DNA of 60,320 bases from contig CACRSC010000008.1 of assembly GCA_902651635.1 (NCBI GenBank), positions 276,956 through 337,275 of the forward strand. Reading direction: 5' to 3'. Every line of letters starts with the position of its first letter. The first letter of the stretch is position 1. The DNA is from Mastigamoeba balamuthi (taxonomy: Eukaryota > Evosea > Mastigamoebida > Mastigamoebidae). Positions 51,877 to 60,320 of the stretch are shown in pieces. The translations under genes were made by a program, and so were the position numbers. The notes beneath the pieces are model-generated. The model made no database searches, was not told the DNA's origin, and saw nothing but the letters and a program-made list of their open reading frames with translations.

Positions 51877-53652
51877 CTAGTGGCAGTGCAGCCAAATGTT
51901 GCGGACGGGGCAGAGGCGGTACTCGGGCTTGCCCCTGTCGTAGGCCCTGTCCCACCAGCCCTCCTTCGTGTACGGCGCGTTGGGGTCGCCCGGGTCCTCG
52001 AGCGTCACCACAGGCCGCACGAGCCTCGCCCTCCTGTGCGCCGGCGCCACGACCGCCGCGGGCTCGTCGGTCCTCATCGGCGACGGCGGCGCGCCTGCGG
52101 GCTCCGTGGTCCCGTGGTCGCCCTCCGCGGGCGGCGGGGACTTGGCGGGAACGGGCTGCTGCTGATGATGCTGGCTGCTGTACGGCGGCGTGGCCTCGGC
52201 GAGCACGTCGGGCTCGGACTCGAGGCTGAGAGAGTCGACGAACTGCTCCATCTGCAAGCGGTCGGCATCGACGAAGCAGGTCGCGAGGCAGAGATCCGTG
52301 ACCAGCTGCCACTCGGCAAAGTCGATGTACAGCGCGCCCGAGCGCCTCGCGAGCTCCTTGTAGAAGTGCAGGGCCACCGGGTTCACCCCGGCAGCGGCCA
52401 TCCCGTAGACCCTGACCCCCATCTCCGCCAGCCTGTCCACCTCGTCCTTCCAGAACGTCCCCTCGCTACGGCCGTCGGCATCAGCGGGCATTGTGGGGAG
52501 GCCGCGGGAGGAGAGGGCGCACGTGGTGTAGCTGGGGGCGTGCGGGTACGAGTCGCCGATGAGGAAGACGGCCTTGCAGGCGTCGGACCTCCACGGGAGC
52601 CCGCGGGCAGTGTGCAGCGACCACTCGTAGGCCTCGGGAGTGGGGCCTCCGCCCGCAGGCTGCAGACCGCAGACAAACGTCGTGATCTCCTCAGGGTCCG
52701 TCGTGAAGTCGAGCTTGCGGATGACCGTCTCGTCGCAGTAGTCGCCGTGGGCCACGACGGCCACCGAGCTCTGCGGGACGCGCTCGAGAACCGTGCGAAC
52801 CGTCTCCGAGAGCTTCGTCTTGAGCTGCCCGATGCAGCTGCCCATCGAGCCCGTCGTGTCGATTGAGAACACAACCTGCAGGGCCACGCCGGCGCCGCAC
52901 TCGGGGGCGGCCCTGCGGAGGTTGCCCGCGCGGTCCCACTCCTCGAAGACCGCGCGGCAGTGGCGGACGAGGCGCTCGCAGCCCAGCTCGGCGGCCGCGG
53001 ACCACACGGCCGTCAGGTTCTCCATGTCGACCGTCGGGCGGATGGCGTCCTCGCACGCCCGGACGAGCTCCTCGAGCTGGAAGTAGCTCGCCTGCACTCG
53101 CCCGCGTCAGCAAAACAAAAAAAACCCCAGACGGAATTTGTTCCGCGGAAACAAATAACAGAAATCCGCGGAAATAACTCGCGCATCCGCGGAAAGTTCC
53201 GCGGACTGGCGAAACGTATGTCGGGAAGAAGGGCGGCGCACCGCGGACATGAGGGACCACACGTCGTCGCCCGCGGCCTCGTCGGCGTCGCCCGCGCGCT
53301 GCGGCAGCGGCGGCACGAGCTCTGCGGCCCGCGCGCCGTGGACGAACCTGAGCACGCGCTCAAAGGCCTCGGGCTCGCACTCGTGCAGGATGCGGACCTC
53401 GCGGGCGCCCTGCTCGCGCCAGCCGCCGCTGACCAGCGCCCGCAGGTACGGCGACGCCGACGCCGCCAGCACGCGCGTCTCGACGGCCAGCGACGCCGCG
53501 GGCGCCGATGACGTGGCGGCCAGCACGAGCGCCACGTGGGTCGGAGAGAACGGGGGCGGGGGGGCCGAGGTCGAGGCGCTGGCGTCCTCGGTGCCGTGGC
53601 TCGCGGGGCTCGTCATGCGGCAGAGGGCGGCGCTCCCGGGGTGGTCGGCCAT
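51877..53652 (-). CDS. BTB/POZ-vWA protein
   Basis: This is a predicted cytosolic protein, possibly an adaptor for a Cullin-3 ligase. The start at 53652 (MADHPGSAALCRM) leads into a BTB fold: THVALVLAATSSAPAASL, RVLAASASPYLRALVSGGW and EPEAFERVLRFVHGARAAE. After an intron (about 53099-53252) comes a short BACK-like helical part (YFQLEELVRACEDAIRPTVD). The vWA domain has VVFSIDTTGSMGSCIGQLKT with a DxTxS-type metal site, AVVAHGDYCDETVIRKLDF, GGGPTPEAYEWSLHTARGL and KAVFLIGDSYPHAP. A Pro/His-rich linker and a conserved-looking end (TLEDPGDPNAPYTKEGWWD, PEYRLCPVRNIWLHCH) finish it. BTB-vWA combinations are rare in animals and fungi as far as I know. Confidence 0.82.
53140..53206. repeat. Four WTCCGCGGA palindromes inside an intron
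   Basis: TTCCGCGGA at 53141-53149, ATCCGCGGA at 53164-53172, ATCCGCGGA at 53185-53193 and TTCCGCGGA at 53197-53205 lie in the single intron of the BTB-vWA gene, in otherwise AT-rich DNA. A similar TTCCGCGGGAA lies in an intron of the first GT49 gene near 20735. Confidence 0.7.
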
Positions 53653-54197
53653 GTCCGTGTGCGGGGCTGGCGGTGCGTGTCTGCGTGTCTGCGTGTCTGG
53701 GCGAGAAATGTGGTGTGTTGGGGGAGGGGGAGCGTGCCCCTTCGTTGTTCCAGACGTCACGGATTCCTCTGGGAAAATATCTGTCTGGGAATGTGTCCGT
53801 GACGGATGTTCTGTTCCCCGGTTGCAGAAGCGGACTGCGCGTCAGGCAAGGACGAGGAACAGACCTGCCTAGTCAATTGTGGCTTTCGGCGTGGTTTTAC
53901 ATCACAACTGGCAACGGAGAATTAGCAGGATGGAACTGCCTTGGCGGGACAAGCACTATTACCATGATATCTGGGCTGATTCAGGATTCAGGAGAGCAGC
54001 ACAAGGAGTAGGAACCAGTTGCTCTTGATTTGGTGTTTTTGGGGAGTTGGCGGGGGGTTTGCTTTGTCGGCACGAGTGTTTGCTTCATTGAAACATACAA
54101 TCGGCAACTGGTTAATAGGCTGCGATCGCCCCCCAGCGGCACGTAGAGCAACGTGGTCAGGAGGGGACGACCGGGCGTGAGTACCGCGCACAGCGCT
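53653..54197. promoter_or_regulatory. 5' flank of the BTB-vWA gene and 3' flank of the Sib-like gene
   Basis: AATATCT lies at 53776-53782, 124 bases upstream of the BTB-vWA start. GTGTCTGC repeats occur at 53677-53702. The rest, to 54197, is moderately AT-rich with no gene recognised. Confidence 0.4.
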
Positions 54198-57100
54198 TCA
54201 ACGCTGCGAGTAGGCCGGGTTGACCGACTCCTGGTCCGACGGCTTGTACATCGGGTTGTTGTGCGCGGCCATGCCCTGGCCCATCTTGGACATCTGCACC
54301 AGCTTCCACGTGCCGTACGAGCTCACGGCAGCGAAGATCAGGAAGCCCACCACCGCGGCGATGACGATGCCGGCGATGACACCGCCGGTTATGACGGCCG
54401 TCGCGGTCTTCCACCCGAGCGCGCCAATGCAGCCCGTGTCCCTCCTCTTCTGCGGGTCGTACGTCTTGACGCACGAGCCGCACGCGTCGGCCAGCGACGA
54501 GTTGAGCAGCTTCTTGTAGCACTTGGTGTACTTCTCGCTGCAGTCCGCGGCGAAGCACTCCCTCTCGGGCCCGTCCAGCCCGATCTCGCTGCAGCTCCTC
54601 CTGGGGAACTTGCACGTCGCGTTCGTGGGGTTGTTCGGGTCGGTCACACACACATCGTCGGTGCACCACTTGCCGTCGTAGCAGAGCGCTGAGGGGGTAA
54701 ACGCACGTATTAGCCCAAGGCGGCGGGGTCGGTTGGAAGGGGCAGGGGCGCTCTTACCGGTGCTGTTGCACTTCTGCGTCGAGGTGTTGCAGAAGTCCCT
54801 AGTGCAGGGGTTCCCGTCGTCGCAGGGGTTCGGGGTGTACACGCAGCCGCTCGCGGGGTCGCACGTATCGATGGTGCAGAAGTCGTGCTGCCGTGGCCGT
54901 TAGCGCGACGGGCAAGGGGAGTGGGGAGGGCCTCTCTTGTGCTCACGTCGTCGCAGCTGATGGCCGTGTAGTTGCATATGCCGTTGTTGCACGTCGCAGT
55001 GGAGCAGTTGAGGTTCGGGCACTTGGCCGTGCAGACGCCCTGGCCGTTCACGACGTTGCAGACCTGGCACACAGGGTCCAGGCAGATGCTCGTCTCGTAG
55101 CACTTGCCGGTGGCGGGATCGCACTGCGCCGTGAAGCACGCGCTCGACGCTGTGCAGGTGACGGGGTGCTCCACGCAGCTGAGCGAAGAGATGTGAGACG
55201 CCTGTGGAGCCCTTTGGCGTAGCGTACTTCCCGGTGGTCTGGTCGCACTTCTGCGGGAAGCACATGTTCTTCTGCTGGGGTACGCAGGTGGCGTTTGTCC
55301 TGTCATGGTGCGTGCAGACGCCAGTGGCGGCATCACACTCATCGTTGGTGCACGGGTTGCCGTCGTTGCAGTAGTGCGCCGAGCTGGAGACGTCGAAGTT
55401 CCAGACGCACTCGCCCTTCCTGGTGACGAGGTTGTCCTTGCACGAGACAGTGGCGCACTTCTTATCCTCGCATGTCGGCGGGGCCTGAGCGCAGTAAGAG
55501 CACTCGTCGCCTGCCTTGGTGTGCAGGCACTTGCTGCTGGCCTTGTCGCAGGTGTCGTAGGTGCAGACATCGGTGTCGGCGCAGTCCCTCTTGCTGTAGA
55601 CGCAGCCGACCTTTGTGTCGCACGTACCGATCTGGCAGTAGTCGGGGCTCGTGCAGTCGTGCGGAGTGTTGTGGTCGCACTTCTTGTTCAGGCACTTATC
55701 GTCTGTGCAAGGGTTTCCATCGTCGCAGTTCACAACGTGCGTGCAGCCCTTGAGGGGGTCGCACGCGTCGATGGTGCATTCGTTGTTGTCGTCGCAGCTG
55801 ATTTTCGTCTCATCGCACGTTCCGGTGGCGGTGTTGCACACCGAGGTGTGGCACTTGTCGCTGGGGGTGCACGTCTTGTCCGTCCAGAAGCAGCCCTGCG
55901 ACGGGTTGCACTGAGGAATCTTGCACTTGTTCGAGTTGGCGCAGCGTGTCTTGACGTCGAACGCAGTGTACTTGCAGCCAGACACCGTGTCGCATGTGTC
56001 ATCGGTGCATTTGTTGTTGTCGTCGCACGTCTTCGTGGTGTCGACGCAGCCATTGGGGCCGTACGAGCACTTGCTGATCGTGCACGCGTCCTTAACGGGA
56101 CACTCTGTCGGGCACTCGCAGTCCACGTTGCAGCCGCAGAACCCCTTGCACGAGGCGCCACAAGGGCTTTCGGGGAAGTCTTAAGGCGTGCTTTGGTGAG
56201 TCTGCTTGTCTGTGAATGCTAGGAGCAATTTCGAACCTTGACAGGTCGTGGTCAGCAGGTTGCCGAGGACAGTAGACAGGGTGTAGAACGAATCCGCCTT
56301 GATATAGACATCGGAGAAAGACCTGAGCTGATCCTCAACCAATTCATTTCCAACTCCCAGCGCTATGGAATAAACAGAGCCAGTCCTAAGGGTTTGCGTT
56401 GCTGCTGTAAGATTGTCGTCCGCCTCCTTGTGATGGAAATTCTGGGGGAAATTCGCTCGTTAGAGAAAACAACTTGATGTGGCGGCGCAGCTCACATAGA
56501 CACTGCAACGATCGCCTTCGAGGTCCAATGAAAGGTGACAGGGGCGGTTGTTCCCACCGTCGGTCATCAGGATCATCACATTTTTGGGGTTTTTCGCCAG
56601 TCTGTCAGCACTCTGGCGCTTCTTCCCATTCTGAAGGTGACGCGTGAGACACAGACAGGTAGAGCAGAACTACCTTGAAGATTTCGGTGGCCATCGCAAT
56701 TCCGCACCCTATGCACGTGTTCTCCCTCACGGGGGTTATACTGTTGATCATGCCCTTGATGTACTGCGAGTCGTGCTCCAGATTCATGATGAGGCGGCCA
56801 TTCTCCGAGAAGGTGCCGATGCCGATCCAGACGGCGTCCTCGCCCACCGTGTACATGTCGACGAGGTTCTTCGCGAATGTCTTGACCTCGGACCACTCGC
56901 TCCAGTCGATACTCCACGACTCGTCGAGGATGATCGCCAGGTTCATGATGCTGTTGCACTTCTTTGCTGGGCAGTGCCACCCGCTAGCGTCGAACAGGCT
57001 GCTGGACAGCGATTTCTGATTGTAGTTGCTGAACGTGATCGTCTTGCCCGTCGAGTATTGGGCAGAGCAGATCATCGTCTTGGACACCGACAACGCGCTG

Positions 57101-58082
57101 ATCCCGTTGGCCCCATTGGTGCGTGTCACCGACGTGCACATATCCCCGGCAGCCGGAGAGTCCGTGCTCGAGTCGTAGAAGAACTTCTCCATCCCTGCGA
57201 GCCGCTTTCGTCGTCAGTGCGAGGGTGCAGGAGTGCAGAGGTGCACTCGCAGTTTTCGGGCACGAGTTATACGGTTCTCAACAATACAGAGAAAAACGCA
57301 AGAAATGCCCCCGAAGTCAGTAATTCTTCTTTGCCCGCGCCCACAACACCGCACTAACAGCAGGGATTCCCCTCCTCTCAAAGGGGCGCACCGTTCTTGT
57401 AGGACTCGGCCTGGCAGCTCGTGCAGTTGAGGTAGCGCGTGTTCTGCTGGTAGTCGATGAGCTCGTTGACGATGCCGCCGGCCACCTTGAAGTCGATGCG
57501 CCGGAACGACTGCTTGCCCTCGCTGTCGTACTGGTAGTACATTACGCCCTTCATCGTGCCCTGCAGGAGAGGACAGGGTGCGGCAGTGCAGGGGCGGCGC
57601 CAACGGTATTTCCTTTAGTGCACAAACGCAGGCATAAAAACGGGAAAATGGGTCGTTGGAGAAATAAAAAAAGCGAATGCCCCGGGGCGAACACCAACGG
57701 CGAGGGTGGGGATCTCACGGCCCCACGTGCACCGGCGCAGAGGGACAGGCCGCCGGCGTCGCTCGCGGCGCTGGACGGCGCAAATTCCGGAAGAAGAATT
57801 CGCCAGCGCCAATTCGTGGCGGAGGGAAGAAGGGGGGACCCACACGTTCATCGGGTATATGACCCACCCACCAGCGCCAGCACGCAACAGTAGCAGGTGA
57901 AAAAGGAGTGATGGGAGGGCTGTTGCTGCGTGTACGCTGGGCAAATAGTAAACGGGGGAGGGGCGACGGACCTGCAGCTGGGGGTCGTTGGTGATGGCGA
58001 TGTCGGCCTGGAAAGACGTGAGAGTCGCGAGCGCCGTCGCGGCCAGCGCCACAGCGATCGCGAGGAAGGAGAGCCGCAGCAT
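54198..58082 (-). CDS. Sib/integrin-beta-like adhesion protein: vWA, CTDC cysteine repeats, TM, NPxY tail
   Basis: This is a predicted type I surface adhesion protein. Exon 1 (57972-58082) gives a signal peptide (MLRLSFLAIAVALAATALAT); a 410-base intron follows. The N-terminal part reads MYYQYDSEGKQSFRRIDFKV and NTRYLNCTSCQAESYKNG. A vWA domain has IMNLAIILDESWSIDWSEWS (DxSxS metal site), NTCIGCGIAMATEIF, VMILMTDGGNNRPCHLSLD and TGSVYSIALGVGNEL. More than a dozen CTDC-type cysteine repeats follow, for example TCDDNNKCTDDTCDTVSGC and NCDDGNPCTDDKC. The membrane span is glycine-rich (ITGGVIAGIVIAAVVGFLIF). The short tail carries NPMY and, near the end, NPAYSQR. Dictyostelium Sib proteins share vWA, glycine-rich TM and tandem NPxY motifs that bind talin; by analogy this may be a substrate-adhesion receptor. 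Confidence 0.88.
57562..57971 (-). other. Long first intron of the Sib-like gene (410 bases)
   Basis: It separates the signal-peptide exon from the rest. It starts GTCCGT and ends CCTGCAG. Long first introns often carry regulatory sites, but I saw no specific element. Confidence 0.6.
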
Positions 58083-59640
58083 TTGAATGATTTGCACGCT
58101 AGGCTGGGGGGAGGTCGGGGTTGTGTGTTGTGATCGGGCTGCGGAATGTGACAAAGTGCCCCCGGGATATGCGTGTGCGCGCTCAGAAAAGGCGGTTGGG
58201 CGTGATGTAAGCGCCCCCATCTCCTCGGTGTGCAAGATCCGTTGTACATCACCCAACCGCCCGTCTTGACCTTCGTGACACTCCCCCTTATGTGCCCGCG
58301 AGCCTCGCGGTCCCGATCGCGCCTCCGGGTCGCTCGCTGCGTAGTGCGTCGCAGCCTGAGCCCTTAGCTCTGCCGGTGCCACCGCTCAGCGCCCAAATTG
58401 GCACAGCCGAGCAAAAAAAGGACCCTCCCTTTCGGGGGAACGGCCCCCGCAGGAAGCACTCGCCCCCACCCTCGGCGAGCTCGCGCGTTGGCCAAGGGGA
58501 AGCGCGAAGCCGCCTGAATTGTCGCAGCGGGGCGAAAGCAACTCATTTTCACTGCCGTCGTCGGGGGGCCGAAAGCGGGTTGTCCGCGGAGACGCCTGAG
58601 GCTGCGATAGCCGATACAGCGGCGGACAGCTGACGGGGGTGGGTCTCGGGGGCTGCCCTTGTTTGCCGGGAGCTCGGAGGGCTCGCTGACACTCGGACTG
58701 CCGCTGGCGAGCCCTCGAGGGGTGGACCACAGCATGCTGTGTAAAATAGCAATTTACCTCGGGTCAATTGATTATGAACACACAATCTCAGGTCCCCAGC
58801 AAAAGAGGGCCAGAGTGTGCGAAGGGTTGGTGGAGGCTGGAGCGAAGCAGAGCGAAGGCCTGGAAGTCACCCAGGAGGATCACCAGGCAGACCTGCGATC
58901 TCAGGTGGAGGCTTGACGAGCTGCAGTGGGCTTGCATGTGGAACAGCAGCTTCTTGGGGGCGTCAGTGCCATCCATGCAGGACCTCAAGCATCTTCTTAA
59001 GTCATTTTAAAAAGCCTGTGGTGATATCAGAGATATCTTACTATTGATGTGGCTCTGCTGATGTGGCAATGACGCCATCGGCACCTGCCTGAATGATCTC
59101 CCTTCCCGAAGGCACTCATAAACCCAGAGTTAGTATCCACTCCACACAGGGCCCCTCCTGGGGTACTATCACAGTGAATTCATACTGGGTTTGTGGGACC
59201 CCCTGCTATCTCAGCCTTCTTTTCAGTGTGCACACAATATCAGTTGTCTTCCACTGTTCTTTGCACATTCCGATGCTCCTGGGAAATTTTCCTGTGTTTC
59301 CTGGTAATCACTGCACCTCAGTACACTGATGTTCCTGATCCAGCTTCCTGTGTTGGAGCTGTTTGACTTCAAGGCCACATGGACCTGGGTAGAGACTGTT
59401 TGCCATACCCTTCTCCATGTACGGCTACCCTAACATCGACATCCACTGGTACATCAACCCCAACATCATCTTTCTTGTTAAGGCGTTGCAACCCTGAGCC
59501 ATTATTCCTGCTAAGTTCTCGACAGCGGCAACATGGATCTTCGAGGTAATGTGCTCTCCACCAGCCTGCATCAACCTCGTCACCACATTTCTCCAGGATC
59601 AGTCACCATGTACAATAATCAGGGCGCTCCTTTGGGTCAA
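58083..59640. other. Noncoding flank passing into lower-GC DNA
   Basis: The first 600 bases are GC-rich and hold the 5' flank of the Sib-like gene (GGGATATG at 58162-58169, no AATATCY). From about 58740 composition falls to roughly half GC with codon-like texture unlike the genes to the left. I could not follow any frame beyond about 80 residues or match one to a family. It may be a decayed element or a segment of other origin. Confidence 0.4.
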
Positions 59641-59745
59641 GGCTGGAACCCCCTGCTGTAGAGGTATTCCTTGACTTTCTGATATGTCTTTGCAGCCAAA
59701 CATACCATTTTACCAGTTTCATTGAAAAAACTAAGTATGGAAAAA

Positions 59746-59824
59746 GTCGTTTTAAAACGACATTTTGAATTGGAAAAAAGTGAGAATGTCGTTTTAAAAC
59801 GACATTCTATTTGAACCAATTGAA
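59746..59824. repeat. Two perfect palindromes with core GTCGTTTTAAAACGAC
   Basis: The 16-base palindrome GTCGTTTTAAAACGAC occurs at 59746-59761. It recurs at 59788-59803 inside a longer perfect 24-base palindrome (59784-59807, extended by GAAT/ATTC). TTGAATTGG (59765-59773) and CCAATTGAA (59816-59824) form a further imperfect inverted pair around the second copy. Such nested symmetry suggests a mobile-element terminus, a protein-binding site or a fold-back structure. Confidence 0.75.
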
Positions 59825-59847
59825 CAGCAGAAAAATCATTGTTTACA

Positions 59848-60320
59848 ATAAACATTTGGTCATCGCTGCGACTTTTGCGCATGGAGCGATAAATCTTTAG
59901 CAATGTTTTTTCAGCGCTAATTTAGCGCTCCCATCGCTAATTTAGCGCTAATTCTAGCGCTAAATAGCGCTACATCGCTAATAGTGATTTTAGCGCTATA
60001 TGCGATCTAAATTCAGCGTTATTGCTTTTTTATTAAACTTTTGGTCATCGCTGCGTTTTATGCGCTGAAGCGCTAAATTTGTGCGTAAAGTGCTACTTTT
60101 TCAGCGCTAATTCTAGCGCTGAATTAGTGCTAGTTTATCGCTAATTCATGCTAGCGCATCTTGCGCTGCATGCGTATTATGCGCATATTGCACTACATGC
60201 GATTAATGCGCAATATGCGTATTAATCACAAAAAACCCAAATCAATTGAAATAAATTTAGCACTACATACGCTAGTAGCGCAACATGTGCTTCACACACA
60301 TTATCGATTAAATGCGATTA
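59848..60320. repeat. AT-rich degenerate repeat array built on AGCGCTAA
   Basis: TTTGGTCATCGCTGCG occurs at 59855-59870 and TTTGGTCATCGCTGCG again at 60040-60055, a period of 185 bases. Between and after them AGCGCT or GCGCTAA occurs at least nine times, drifting into TGCGCAT/GCGTAT forms toward the window edge. This is a degenerate satellite-like tract, possibly subtelomeric or centromeric. It continues beyond the window. Confidence 0.7.

Noticed and set aside
54900-56180. EGF-like or laminin repeats in the Sib-like stalk
   Set aside because: Cysteine spacing (CxDxNxCTxDxCD...GC) fits the slime-mould CTDC repeat better than EGF spacing.
58740-59640. A candidate protein gene in the lower-GC right flank
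   Set aside because: Short frames with stops on both strands, no start-to-stop model longer than about 80 residues and no family match.

Overview
This window is nuclear DNA from a GC-rich, intron-rich protist. I see no bacterial operons, and nearly every gene is split by short introns (mostly about 40-170 bases) that can be placed by keeping protein homology in frame. The gene content points to Amoebozoa: a secreted protein with a von Willebrand A (vWA) domain, Dictyostelium-type CTDC cysteine repeats, a glycine-rich membrane span and two NPxY-type tail motifs (Sib/integrin-beta-like); a receptor with two tyrosine-kinase-like (TKL) kinases flanking a cyclase-like domain; SH2, CARMIL-like, MADS-box and ACBP-ankyrin proteins. 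A DUF5714-like gene, a family I associate mainly with methanogens and anaerobic bacteria, hints at an anaerobic amoeba such as the Archamoebae (Mastigamoeba-like). That placement is inference, not proof.

Layout. 1-1621: no recognisable gene. 1622-2360 (-): SRF/MCM1-type MADS-box factor. 2764-5004 (-): eIF2-alpha in seven exons. 5232-5998 (-): ACBP-ankyrin protein, divergent from 6127-7315 (+), the DUF5714-like gene. 7852-13719 (+): solute-binding ectodomain, membrane span, kinase, cyclase-like domain, second kinase. 13967-17860 (+): CARMIL-like leucine-rich-repeat protein. 18140-21093 (-): GT49-type glycosyltransferase, divergent from 21192-24313 (+), a VIT-vWA-calmodulin fusion. 24395-25696 (-): unknown protein. 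25.9-27.35 kb: AT-rich island. 27520-33041 (-): PH-SH2-proline-rich-talin-F0-like adaptor. 33172-35716 (-): second GT49-like protein that seems to lack its metal-binding motif. 35949-38098 (+): secreted transglutaminase. 38292-39901 (-): HNH-domain protein. 40284-42505 (-): unknown Ser/Pro-rich protein. 42826-44543 (+): RING/polyQ protein with an apparent frameshift. 45.3-50.3 kb: two small myristoylation-type proteins and two F-box proteins in a duplicated block with signs of gene conversion. 50531-51646 (+): LolD/MacB-like ABC ATPase. 51877-53652 (-): BTB-vWA protein. 54198-58082 (-): Sib-like adhesion protein. 58.7-60.3 kb: lower-GC DNA ending in palindrome-rich repeats.

Themes. Several genes concern the cell surface and signalling (chimeric receptor, Sib-like adhesin, SH2/talin-F0 adaptor, CARMIL-like actin regulator, two glycosyltransferases, transglutaminase). 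They are not an operon and their linkage may be chance. Genome-level signals worth a second look are a set of apparent GC-AG introns, most beginning GCAC, and a recurrent AATATCY element within about 180 bases of many start codons. Exon boundaries come from reading frame and homology alone, so those not stated as resolved are approximate.
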